The position numbers and the translations under genes were made by a program. Positions 42,664 through 50,535 of a stretch of DNA of 64,000 nt are shown in pieces (position 1 is the stretch's first letter; every line of letters starts with the position of its first letter). Source of the stretch: Desulfovibrio piger (lineage in GTDB: Bacteria; Desulfobacterota; Desulfovibrionia; Desulfovibrionales; Desulfovibrionaceae); assembly GCF_900116045.1 (NCBI RefSeq), contig NZ_LT630450.1, positions 1-64,000 of the forward strand, in the 5' to 3' direction. Below the pieces are notes generated by a model. The model had not been told where the DNA came from, ran no database searches, and worked only from the letters and a program-made list of their open reading frames with translations.

Positions 42664-42951
42664 ATGACTGAAACAGAAGCAAAAGACCTTGTTCGACAGC
42701 GATTGTCGCAAGATATAGATGCGGACTATCCCAAGCTCTGGGTCGGCAATACTTTTGCGGAAACACCGGATACTTTCATTATTGAAGGGGCCGTCTATTC
42801 CGATAAAGAAAATCGAGATGATGGCTATGTGCTTTGCGCCGTACACAAAGCATCAGGCAAGTGCGGGCTTGTCCTGCCGCCGCCTGGTCCAGCCCTGGAA
42901 AGAGAGTCTTTTGAAAGTTTTTCCTGGGATGGTAGCTGGGTAATAGTCTAG
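42664..42951 (+). CDS. Probable immunity protein for the MuF toxin
   Basis: 95 residues, directly after the toxin gene (3-bp gap) and equally low in GC. A mixed alpha/beta acidic protein (LWVGNTFAETPDTFIIEGAVYSDKENRDDGYVLCAVHK). Size and place fit an immunity gene, and small proteins of this kind often follow Tox-PL domains. Assignment is by context. Confidence 0.55.
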   Translation: MTETEAKDLVRQRLSQDIDADYPKLWVGNTFAETPDTFIIEGAVYSDKENRDDGYVLCAVHKASGKCGLVLPPPGPALERESFESFSWDGSWVIV

Positions 42952-43058
42952 TGCGTTGGAGAGCCGCCGAAAGGCGGCTTTTTTGTTGTCCATCAAATTC
43001 TTTCTAGTATTCTCATTTATCGTGCGGAAAAGACGACGCGGAAGGCGTCTGAAAATAG

Positions 43059-43133
43059 TTCGCATGGAACGCGCCCTTTCCGGGCGGAGCCCCTGCTTTC
43101 CTGTCATAGTGACGGAAACAGGGGCTTTTTTTT
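43059..43133 (+). repeat. Late-region repeat R3 with terminator
   Basis: 27-bp motif at 43059-43085, then a long terminator: GCCCCTG..TTTCC..GTCA pairs with TGAC..GGAAA..CAGGGGC and ends in eight T. It isolates the toxin/immunity pair from the protease gene, whose ATG is at 43135. Confidence 0.8.
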
Positions 43134-43134
43134 C

Positions 43135-44061
43135 ATGGAGAACAAATGGATCGAGATAGCCCGCACGGGGACATTTACGGATAGCTCCGGGCGCGAACAG
43201 ACGTTTACAGCGGGAGACCTGGACGCCATAGCGCGGAGTTACGATCCGCAAAAACGGGACGCGCCGCTCTGTTTCGGGCATCCGCAAAGCGACAGGGCTC
43301 CGGCCTTCGGCTGGGTGGACCGGCTGAAAAGCGAAGGCGGCAGGCTGTACGCCAGCTTCTCCCAGGTGCCGGACGAAGTTAGGGACCTGGTGGCCAGGGG
43401 GCGCTACCGGCATGTGAGTATGAGTCTGATGCCGGACCGGGTGAGCCTACGGCATGTGGCGCTTCTGGGAGCGGCGCAACCGGCCATAGACGGGCTGGCC
43501 GCTGTGGAATTTGCAGACGGCGGCGACGCCATAACCGTGGAATTTGCCGCCCCGCGCGGCGAAGGAGACAGCATGAGTATTGAGGAACTGCAACGGCAGG
43601 TGGGTCAGCTCACGGCGCAGCTTGAGACGCTGAAAGCGGAAAACGCGAGCCTGAAAAAGCAGGCTGAAAGCAGCAAACAGGACAAGGAAAAGGCCGAAAG
43701 CGCCAAAGCCGACGCGGAAAAGAAGGCGGACCAGGCGCACGCGGACTTTGCCGCCTACCGAGAAAAGGTGGAAGGCGAGCGTCGGGAGGCGCGCGTTTCC
43801 GAGCTGGTGAAAGCCGGGAAGGTGAAGCCCGCCGAAAAAGCCTCCGTTCTGGACTTTGCGGCCAAGCTGGCGACGCAGACGGGAACCGTGGACTTTGCGG
43901 CCCCGGACGGAAAAACGGAAAGCCTGAGCATGGAAGAACGCTATTTCCGCGAACTGGAAGCACGCCCCGTGGATGAACGGGCTTTCAACTTTTCCGCGCC
44001 TCCGTCCCATACGGGCGGCGAACCCGGCTTTGATTACGCCAAGATGGCGGCCAAACTGTAG
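43135..44061 (+). CDS. Prohead protease/scaffold (Mu gpI-like)
   Basis: 308 residues. The N-terminal 140 residues match Mu-type prohead protease (IARTGTFTDSSGREQTFTAGDLDAIARSYD, APLCFGHPQSDRAPAFGWVDRL, AAQPAIDGL). The C-terminal half is a scaffold-like coiled coil (EELQRQVGQLTAQLETLKAENASLKK). In Mu the I gene also yields a separate scaffold from an internal start, and such a start is present here. No ribosome site is evident in the 5' T-run. Confidence 0.85.
   Translation: MENKWIEIARTGTFTDSSGREQTFTAGDLDAIARSYDPQKRDAPLCFGHPQSDRAPAFGWVDRLKSEGGRLYASFSQVPDEVRDLVARGRYRHVSMSLMPDRVSLRHVALLGAAQPAIDGLAAVEFADGGDAITVEFAAPRGEGDSMSIEELQRQVGQLTAQLETLKAENASLKKQAESSKQDKEKAESAKADAEKKADQAHADFAAYREKVEGERREARVSELVKAGKVKPAEKASVLDFAAKLATQTGTVDFAAPDGKTESLSMEERYFRELEARPVDERAFNFSAPPSHTGGEPGFDYAKMAAKL
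43573..44061 (+). CDS. Scaffold protein from internal in-frame start (gpZ-like)
   Basis: ATG 43573 is preceded by GAAGGAG at six bases within the protease gene and would produce 162 residues containing only the coiled-coil scaffold. This copies the I/Z arrangement of Mu. Confidence 0.65.
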   Translation: MSIEELQRQVGQLTAQLETLKAENASLKKQAESSKQDKEKAESAKADAEKKADQAHADFAAYREKVEGERREARVSELVKAGKVKPAEKASVLDFAAKLATQTGTVDFAAPDGKTESLSMEERYFRELEARPVDERAFNFSAPPSHTGGEPGFDYAKMAAKL

Positions 44062-44072
44062 GAGGATACGCC

Positions 44073-44663
44073 ATGAATGAAGGGCATCTTGGAACATTCA
44101 GTTTCGGCGGCGAACGGGCCGCCACGGACAACCATCCCGCGATCATCCATCATCTGCCGCTTTCGGAAGACGTGACGGCCTCCCTTGCCGTGGGCACGCT
44201 GCTGAAAGCCGTGGACGTGTACGGTGCGAGCGCCGCCATAGGGGAAGAAAGCAGCGGCGTGACGGGAGCCAGCGTCGATGCCGCGACTTTTGCGGCCAAG
44301 GTAGGGAGCAAGGTAGGCACCTATGTTTTTTCCTACGACTCGGAATGGAAACTTTCGGGGCAGTCGGCCACGCTTTCGGAGTACGGCGTGACGCCGGAAG
44401 GTTCGCCCTCTTCCGGGGATACGCTTACCGTTACGCTGGTTCTGTCCGACGTGCTGTACACGCCTTTCAAGTATGCGGACACGGCGGAGCCGTGCGCCGT
44501 GGTGGACCTGCCCTGCGACCCCACCGGGAAAAACGGAGAGAAATCCGCCGCGTGCGTGGTACACGGCACGGTCAAGGCGCGTGTTCTGAAGACCGGGGAC
44601 GGCCAGGTTCCTACCAATGGCCAGCTTGCCTCCCTTGCGCGGCGCGGCGTGTTCGCCGTGTAG
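44073..44663 (+). CDS. Putative head decoration protein
   Basis: 196 residues, beta-rich, placed between scaffold and capsid genes (FSFGGERAATDNHPAIIHHL, ASLAVGTLLKAVDVYG). The position and GTLL segment recall lambda D-type decoration proteins, here with an extra C-terminal part. Assignment rests mainly on context. Confidence 0.55.
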   Translation: MNEGHLGTFSFGGERAATDNHPAIIHHLPLSEDVTASLAVGTLLKAVDVYGASAAIGEESSGVTGASVDAATFAAKVGSKVGTYVFSYDSEWKLSGQSATLSEYGVTPEGSPSSGDTLTVTLVLSDVLYTPFKYADTAEPCAVVDLPCDPTGKNGEKSAACVVHGTVKARVLKTGDGQVPTNGQLASLARRGVFAV

Positions 44664-44693
44664 TCTAAAACAGTCTAACATAAAGGAATCATT

Positions 44694-45692
44694 ATGCTTG
44701 CGCATCTGAAAGGACTTTTTACGCCGGATGCCATTGCGGCATCGCTGGAGTCGCTGCCGCCGCTGGAAACCACGGTCATGGACAATCTTTTCAAAGACAG
44801 ACCCACGCATCCGCTGCCGCTTATCGGTATTTCCGAGCTGAAAGCCGTGGTGCAGTCGGTTCCGGTGGTGCGGCGTGACGGTACGCCCGTTTCGTTGAAG
44901 GGCGAAAGCGTGGACATGGAGTTCGTGGCCCCGCTGCCCATCAAGGTGCAGATTCCGGTATCAGCCAGCGAGCTGAACGACTTGCGCGTGCTTTTCGGGA
45001 ACAAGGCGGCGCTGACGGCCTGGCGCACGCGCAAGGTGGATCAGATTCGCCAGACCGTGCGCAATACCGTTGAGGGTATGTGTTCCGTGGTGGCATCCAC
45101 GGGCAAACTGACCTGGCCCGTGGACATGGAAGGTGGACGCCGTGAAGTCTATGAAATCGACTACGGCCCGCTGCTTTCCTTTGAACCTGCCGCGAAGCTG
45201 ACGACCTCTTCCAAAGTTTCGGACGTGTACCGACTGCTGCGAGGCATGGAGCAGGAAGTGAAACACGCCGGGCTTGGCGGAAGCGTAGAGTTCTGGGCCG
45301 GGCCTGACGTGGCAGCCGTGCTGCTGGACATTGTGGAGAAGTACACGTCCACGGCGGAAAGCAAGCCGTACCGCCTGGAGCTGAAAGACGGGCGCGCGGA
45401 AGTGGGCGGTTACACCATCCGCTTCATGGATGAAACGTATCCGAACCCGGAAGACGACGGGGAATGGCTGCCTAAGCTGGAGCCCAAGACCCTGCTGGCA
45501 GTGGCGAAGAATCAGCCTGGCAAGGTATGGTACTGCGCCATTGACTCCATTTCGGCCAACAACGCGGCCACGCCGCTGCATATTGTGCCTGTGCCCCGCC
45601 AGGACGACAGCGGCATCATGCTCATCGGACAGGCGAAGCCTCTTCCGGCGCGTCCTTCGCGGGCGAGCTGCAAGGCGATAGTGGTCGATTAG
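44694..45692 (+). CDS. Major capsid protein (lambda gpE-like)
   Basis: 332 residues resembling phage major capsid protein E: DNLFKDRPTHPLPLIGISELKAVVQSVPVV, ASELNDLRVLFG, SSKVSDVYRLLRGMEQEV, VEFWAGPDVAAVLLDIVEKY, GGYTIRFMDETY. It forms the HK97-fold shell. This differs from the usual Mu T capsid, so the head module is a mosaic. A terminator follows. Confidence 0.8.
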   Translation: MLAHLKGLFTPDAIAASLESLPPLETTVMDNLFKDRPTHPLPLIGISELKAVVQSVPVVRRDGTPVSLKGESVDMEFVAPLPIKVQIPVSASELNDLRVLFGNKAALTAWRTRKVDQIRQTVRNTVEGMCSVVASTGKLTWPVDMEGGRREVYEIDYGPLLSFEPAAKLTTSSKVSDVYRLLRGMEQEVKHAGLGGSVEFWAGPDVAAVLLDIVEKYTSTAESKPYRLELKDGRAEVGGYTIRFMDETYPNPEDDGEWLPKLEPKTLLAVAKNQPGKVWYCAIDSISANNAATPLHIVPVPRQDDSGIMLIGQAKPLPARPSRASCKAIVVD

Positions 45693-45696
45693 CGAG

Positions 45697-45731
45697 AAAA
45701 CGCCCTGAGCGCCCCGGAGAGGCGTTTTTCT
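45697..45731 (+). terminator. Terminator after the capsid gene
   Basis: AAAACGCC (45697-45704) pairs with GGCGTTTT (45721-45728), with extra T following. It lies a few bases after the capsid stop. Confidence 0.75.
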
Positions 45732-45760
45732 TTCCGGGGCGGGCGTGGGGAAGGAGAAAG

Positions 45761-45780
45761 TTTTTAGACTATTCTAAAAA
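45761..45780. promoter_or_regulatory. Perfect AT-rich inverted repeat before the gp36-like gene
   Basis: TTTTTAGA-CTAT-TCTAAAAA, 62 bp before the next ATG. Similar TCTAAAA strings occur before the capsid gene (44664-44680). It could be an operator or a late promoter element. Confidence 0.4.
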
Positions 45781-45841
45781 TATTCCAAAACGCGAGAAAA
45801 GGGTATGTCCGCTTTCCGCTTCCCCTCCATGAGGAGATCCG

Positions 45842-46267
45842 ATGCTGTTATGCCGTAGAGAACATATCATCGACCTGCTGCACGCAAAATATGTGGCGGC
45901 CTGCGAGGAGCAAAACCCCGGCCTTGTGGAGCGCACCATCGAAGCCGTATCCGGGGAGGTAAGCGACGCGCTTTCCTATCGCTATCCGCAACCCTGGCCG
46001 TATGTGCCGGAACTGGTGCGTTACATCACCGCCGTCATCAGCGCGTACCGCGTAGTGGAAGGTATCACGTCCTTGGTGGATACGGAGGCGAGCAGCGACA
46101 ACGAATGGCTCCCCCTGCAAAAACAGTGGAAGTATTGCACGGACCTTCTGGAAGACATTGTTTCCGGCAAACAGAAGCTGCCGCTTTCGGAAGCGAACCC
46201 GGACCGGGAAGACCCCACCTTTGCCGTGGTGAGTCGCCCGCCGCTGTTTGATTTGCGGGGGCTGTGA
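45842..46267 (+). CDS. Mu gp36-like head-tail protein (DUF1320)
   Basis: 141 residues: YRYPQPWPYVPELVRYITAVISAYRVVEG fits DUF1320 helical connector proteins. GAGGAG lies upstream. It probably belongs to the head-tail neck. Confidence 0.78.
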   Translation: MLLCRREHIIDLLHAKYVAACEEQNPGLVERTIEAVSGEVSDALSYRYPQPWPYVPELVRYITAVISAYRVVEGITSLVDTEASSDNEWLPLQKQWKYCTDLLEDIVSGKQKLPLSEANPDREDPTFAVVSRPPLFDLRGL

Positions 46268-46779
46268 TGGCGGCGCGCAACGGCGTTTCCCTGAACTGGG
46301 GCGGCCTTGACCGGGCATTGGAAACGGCGGGCCGTGGACTGGAATCACGGCGGCTGGCGCTTATGGAAGTGGTGGGCGACACGCTTTTGTCCGGCACGCA
46401 TGAACGCTTTGACGCGGAAGAAGACCCGGAAGGCAAAAAATGGGAGCCCTCGGCACGGGCACGCGAGGAAGGCGGCAAGACGCTGGATGACAGCAGCGCG
46501 CTTCGTGACTCCCTGGATTACCTTGCACTGCCGGACAGAGTCATGGTGGGCAGCAATCTTCCTTACGCACGCATTCATCAGAAAGGTGGCAAAACATCCC
46601 CGCACGTTATCAGGCCCAAACGCAAGAAGGCGCTGGCTTTCGGAGGAATCGTGCGGAAGAAGGTCAATCATCCGGGATCGGACATTCCGGCCCGTCCGTA
46701 CCTTGGCGTTTCTGAAAAAGATATGGACGAGGTTCGCGCGGTCATGGCCGATTTCATGAAAAACGCCTTCTCCCGGTAG
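46267..46779 (+). CDS. Virion morphogenesis protein (Mu gpG-like)
   Basis: 170 residues of the phage virion morphogenesis family: FDAEEDPEGKKWEPSARAREEGGKTLDDSSALRDSL, YARIHQKGG, IPARPYLGVSEKD. It acts at the head-tail junction. The stop of the upstream gene shares its A with this start codon. Confidence 0.85.
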   Translation: MAARNGVSLNWGGLDRALETAGRGLESRRLALMEVVGDTLLSGTHERFDAEEDPEGKKWEPSARAREEGGKTLDDSSALRDSLDYLALPDRVMVGSNLPYARIHQKGGKTSPHVIRPKRKKALAFGGIVRKKVNHPGSDIPARPYLGVSEKDMDEVRAVMADFMKNAFSR

Positions 46780-46790
46780 GAGGAACACGA

Positions 46791-47339
46791 ATGCAGGCAT
46801 TTGCAACGGAAGTCATTACGCGGGCGGCGCTGGCGGCGGGCTTGCCGGAAGGCCGCGTCATGGCGGCGGTGAAAAAGGACAATTTGACCATAGACCGTCC
46901 TCGCGTGGAAATGCAGTTCCTGCCGGAAAAGTACACACGCACAGGGCGCAAGCTGGGGGTGAGCCGGGAGACGGTGAAAGGCGAGGACGGCACGGAAAAG
47001 CTGATGCTGGTGCGCAAGCGGGAGCTGTATGTGGTGGAACTGCCGGTAAACGTCAACGTGCTGAGTGAAGACCGGGAATGGCTGGAGCGTTTTTCCTATG
47101 CGTTTGTTGCGGCGCTTCCGCGCGGCGGCAACGACAGCCGGGGCAACTGGGTAAAAATCCAAGTGCGGAAGGCGACGTTTTCCCGCCCGCCGGACAAGCG
47201 CGTGGGGGATGCGGTCATAGAAGTTTTCACCAGGGCGAGCCGCCTTTTTGTACTGACATTCACCGGACGCATCACCACGGAGGAAAGGGAGGACCTGATC
47301 CCATCCTTTACTATCAATCCTCATATCAGAAAAGCATAA
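46791..47339 (+). CDS. Tail completion-like protein (Mu gp37 position)
   Basis: 182 residues between gpG-like and sheath genes (DRPRVEMQFLPEKYTRTGRKLG, LTFTGRITTEEREDLIPSF). The place and length fit a tail terminator. AGGAGG is upstream. Confidence 0.6.
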   Translation: MQAFATEVITRAALAAGLPEGRVMAAVKKDNLTIDRPRVEMQFLPEKYTRTGRKLGVSRETVKGEDGTEKLMLVRKRELYVVELPVNVNVLSEDREWLERFSYAFVAALPRGGNDSRGNWVKIQVRKATFSRPPDKRVGDAVIEVFTRASRLFVLTFTGRITTEEREDLIPSFTINPHIRKA

Positions 47340-47349
47340 GGAGGCCGGA

Positions 47350-47727
47350 ATGGCTACGAAAAAGAAGATGAACGAGGAAGTCCAGGCTCCCGAAGTCGGG
47401 ATGACCACGGAGCAGACAATGGAACAGACTGTTCCCGAAAGGGAGGAAGAGCATGTCGAAGAAGCGCGGGAGCAGACGCCGGAAACAATGGAAGCGACGG
47501 AAGCGCCCGCTGATACGGAAAAAGATGTGGCGTCTGCCAAGAAAAACGTCGGATCGGCGCTGGAAAGTCTTTCCGTTCTGGCGGACCGGCACCGTGTGCC
47601 TTCGTGGCAGCAGGCGGCGCTTCTGCGCTTTATGGACTGGACGGACGACAAGCTGGTAAGCGATGCGGCATACCGCGCGGCACTGGAAGAGCTGAAATAC
47701 CGCCGTATCGGTGGCGGACGGAGGTAA
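47350..47727 (+). CDS. Small phage tail-region protein, acidic N-terminus
   Basis: 125 residues: a disordered Glu/Thr-rich half (EEVQAPEVGMTTEQTMEQTV), then a helical half (WQQAALLRFMDWTDDKLVSDAAYRAALEEL). Function unknown; lies just before the sheath gene. Confidence 0.5.
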   Translation: MATKKKMNEEVQAPEVGMTTEQTMEQTVPEREEEHVEEAREQTPETMEATEAPADTEKDVASAKKNVGSALESLSVLADRHRVPSWQQAALLRFMDWTDDKLVSDAAYRAALEELKYRRIGGGRR

Positions 47728-47729
47728 CT

Positions 47730-49436
47730 ATGGGCGACGTACTGACCTATCTTATAGACGGCACGTCCGGGCTTGCGCCGGGCGGCGTGGACGGCAAGGC
47801 CATTGTGGCGGGCGTATGCTCCAAGGGAACCGTGGGCAAGGCGTATCTTATCGGCAAGCGCACTAACCTTGAAGATATGCTGGGCACGGGGCCGCTGGTG
47901 GAGCATGTACGGGACATGCTTGTCACGGGCGGGCAGGAACCTGTCATCGTGGCCGTGCCCGTACAGGGGCAGCAGGCGGGCTACATCAGCGATGCCGTGG
48001 TCACAGGTAGCGAGGTGACGCCCCAGGTCTCCGGTGTGGCGGCGAAGAATGCGGATATCGTGGTAAAGGTCGAAACACCCGGCGCCATCGGTACGGCCAC
48101 GCTGAAGATCAGCACAGACGGCGGAAAAACCTTCGGAGAAGCAAGCCCCTCTTCCGAACAGGTAGTCATCGGCACCAGTGAAGACGCGACCGGAGCCACG
48201 CTGGTATTCCCGGAGGACGCGGAGCTGGAAGCCGACGCGGAATACGTCGTGACGGTACGCTGCGCCGTGGGTCCGGTCAGCCGTGTGGGCGATGAAGACA
48301 GTCCGCAGGTGACGGTTGCGGCGGAGAAAGGCGGAGTGCTGGCCGGGGCTGAGCTGGTGATCCAGATTGTCAAAGGCGGCGGCCTGAACACGGGCACTTA
48401 TCAGATTTCCACGGACGGCGGGGATAATTTCGAGCGTGAGCGTACTATCCCTGTGGATGGGAAGCTGACGCTTTCAGATTTCGGCGTGACCGTGACGTTC
48501 CCGGACGGGAGCTATACAGCGGGCACCACCTACGAATGCCGCCTGCTGGCTCCCACTCCGTCCATCATGGACGTGATGGACGCCCTGGAAAGCCCGCTTG
48601 CCCTGTATGATGTGGAATTTGTCCATATCGCCGGGGAGACGGATTCCGTGGACTGGACAGCGGCGCAGACCAAGGCGGAAGAACTCTGGAACCTGCAACG
48701 CCCGACGTACTTCAAGATGGAGACGCGCCTTCCGCGCGACGGTGAAGACCTGAACGACTTTGCCGCATATCTGCTGGCGGAGAAACAGGGCTTTGCCGGT
48801 CGGTTCGTTACCGTCTGCTGCCAGTACGGAGAAGTCACGGACAGCACGGGAGCCAGCCGGCTGCGCAACGCGGGCGGTTTGCAGGCCGGGCGCGTGATGT
48901 CCATTCCCGTGCAGCGGGCCACGGGCCGCGTGAAGGACGGACCGGTATCGCAGCTTTCCCTGCCGGAAGGATGGGAAGCCGTGCAGAGCACGCTGGAAGA
49001 TGCCGGATATCTGACGGCGAAGAAATACGCCGGGCTTGACGGTGTGTATTGGGGCGATTCCCGCACCATGGCGGACGCCACCAGCGATTACCGCTACGAG
49101 GAAGTGCTGCGCACGGTGTTCAAGGCCGTGCGGCTCATGCGCGTGGCGGCGCTCAAGAGCATGTACGACGAAGCCGGGGACCCGCTGCGCCCGGATTCCG
49201 CCACGGGACTGGCGTATTTGCAGGCCAGCCTTGAAAACGCCTTGGATACCATGGTCAAGGCCAACCCCAGGGAGCTTGCGGCGTATGTGGTGGACATTGC
49301 CTCCGGTCAGGACATAGCCAACAACGGCGTAGCCGTGGACATTACCCTGATAGGCATTGGCATCATCCGCCAGATCAAGCTCTACCCGCGCTATGTGTAC
49401 GCGGGTTCCACCTTCGACCCGCGCATGGCCGCATAA
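47730..49436 (+). CDS. Contractile tail sheath protein (Mu gpL-like)
   Basis: 568 residues. N-terminal sheath segment GDVLTYLIDGTSGLAPGGVDGKAIVAGVCSKG; a surface beta-sandwich insertion of about 200 residues with repeated STDGG units (ATLKISTDGGKTFGE, YQISTDGGDNFER); C-terminal sheath core (RVMSIPVQRATGRVKDGPVSQLSLPEGW, PRYVYAGSTFDPRMAA). The sheath contracts to drive the tube. GGAGG is upstream. Confidence 0.88.
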   Translation: MGDVLTYLIDGTSGLAPGGVDGKAIVAGVCSKGTVGKAYLIGKRTNLEDMLGTGPLVEHVRDMLVTGGQEPVIVAVPVQGQQAGYISDAVVTGSEVTPQVSGVAAKNADIVVKVETPGAIGTATLKISTDGGKTFGEASPSSEQVVIGTSEDATGATLVFPEDAELEADAEYVVTVRCAVGPVSRVGDEDSPQVTVAAEKGGVLAGAELVIQIVKGGGLNTGTYQISTDGGDNFERERTIPVDGKLTLSDFGVTVTFPDGSYTAGTTYECRLLAPTPSIMDVMDALESPLALYDVEFVHIAGETDSVDWTAAQTKAEELWNLQRPTYFKMETRLPRDGEDLNDFAAYLLAEKQGFAGRFVTVCCQYGEVTDSTGASRLRNAGGLQAGRVMSIPVQRATGRVKDGPVSQLSLPEGWEAVQSTLEDAGYLTAKKYAGLDGVYWGDSRTMADATSDYRYEEVLRTVFKAVRLMRVAALKSMYDEAGDPLRPDSATGLAYLQASLENALDTMVKANPRELAAYVVDIASGQDIANNGVAVDITLIGIGIIRQIKLYPRYVYAGSTFDPRMAA

Positions 49437-49445
49437 GGGGGCATC

Positions 49446-49904
49446 ATGGCAATCAACGGACGCAACTACGACTGGGAAGACATGCACGTCGTGCTGCCCA
49501 GCGGGGAAGCCGTGGGCATTACGGAAATCAAGTATTCCGACGGTCAAAGTATTGAAGCGCGTTACGGACGCGGTGCCGTGCCGCGTGGCTGGGGCCGTGG
49601 CAACTATGAGGCTTCCGGCTCCATGGTGCTGGACCGTGACGAATGGGAAATCTTCAAGAAAAGCCTGCTGGGCAACGGCGGTCTGTATGACCACACGCCG
49701 TTCACCATCATTGTGGCCTATGCCAACAACGACATGGGCACGGTGGTGGACACCTTGAAAAGCTGCAAGATTACGAAGTTCGACGGCGGCGGGGCCTCCC
49801 AGGGCGACGACAACGCCAGCCCCATTTCCTGTGAGTTCACTATCCTGGAGCCTATCCTGTGGAACGGCACGGCAGCCAAGAAGGAAACGTCGTCCCTGGC
49901 CTGA
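49446..49904 (+). CDS. Tail tube protein (Mu gpM-like)
   Basis: 152 residues: INGRNYDWEDMHVVLPSGEAVGITEIKYSDGQ and RGAVPRGWGRGNYEASGSMVLDRDEWEIF are typical of Mu-like tube proteins. It immediately follows the sheath gene. Confidence 0.87.
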   Translation: MAINGRNYDWEDMHVVLPSGEAVGITEIKYSDGQSIEARYGRGAVPRGWGRGNYEASGSMVLDRDEWEIFKKSLLGNGGLYDHTPFTIIVAYANNDMGTVVDTLKSCKITKFDGGGASQGDDNASPISCEFTILEPILWNGTAAKKETSSLA

Positions 49905-49922
49905 TTTTCCGTTCAAAAACTG

Positions 49923-49965
49923 TTCGCATGGAGCGCGTCCTTTCCGGGCGCGCTCCTTTGTTTTG
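49923..49965 (+). repeat. Late-region repeat R4 with terminator
   Basis: 27-bp motif at 49923-49949. Its own GGAGCGCGTCC pairs with GGGCGCGCTCC around TTTCC, followed by TTTGTTTT, so motif and terminator are one hairpin. Confidence 0.8.
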
Positions 49966-50022
49966 TGCCATGCTGGAGGAAACACGGGCAATCCCGCCCG
50001 CAGCAACATCAAGGAGTTTTCC

Positions 50023-50343
50023 ATGTCTCAGCTTGAAAACCGCAAGTATGTTTCCTTCTCGCACACCTTTTCCGACCCGTGGTCCGGGGAAAACGCGGAA
50101 GAGGCGCAGGACGTGACCCTTTCCTTCCGCTTTGCCAAGCCCACCAAGCTGCAAATCCAGCGTTTGCAGGACAAGGCGGCGAAAAACGCCGGGCAGGCGT
50201 CCCGCAATTTGGTGCTGGATTGCGTTCATCCCGACGACAAGCAGGCGCTCACGGACGCCATGGAAGAGTATCCCGGCATCGCCACCAGCTTTGCCACGGC
50301 CATCATCAAGGGCGTGGGCATTTCCGCCGAACTGGGAAACTAG
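50023..50343 (+). CDS. Tail assembly chaperone, short form (G-like)
   Basis: 106 residues, helical C-terminus (KLQIQRLQDKAAKNAGQASRNLVLD). AAGGAG lies seven bases before the ATG. The last codons form the slippery heptamer G-GGA-AAC (50334-50340) just before TAG, so a fraction of ribosomes should shift to -1 and make the extended form. Confidence 0.8.
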   Translation: MSQLENRKYVSFSHTFSDPWSGENAEEAQDVTLSFRFAKPTKLQIQRLQDKAAKNAGQASRNLVLDCVHPDDKQALTDAMEEYPGIATSFATAIIKGVGISAELGN

Positions 50344-50534
50344 CGCCGCCCCCGGATGCCTTCGGGCAGGGGGACGCGCTGATTCTTCACTGGCTGCACT
50401 GTGCCCCGTCTGAGGACATTACCGAATGGCGGGCACAGGTAGGTCAGGCTGCGTGGATGGAAGAGCGATATTTCACCACGCTGGCCCGCATGATTCACGG
50501 CAACAGGCGCGGAAGTTCCGCGCGGAAGAAGTAA
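50340..50534 (+). CDS. Tail assembly chaperone, -1 frameshift extension (T-like)
   Basis: After the slip the frame reads LAPPPDAFGQGDALILHWLH through to a basic end, 64 residues, giving a fusion of 170. It has no start codon of its own. The GT fusion is made in small amounts in most long-tailed phages and guides the tape measure. Directly precedes the tape measure gene. Confidence 0.78.
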   Translation, partial: LAPPPDAFGQGDALILHWLHCAPSEDITEWRAQVGQAAWMEERYFTTLARMIHGNRRGSSARKK

Positions 50535-50535
50535 G

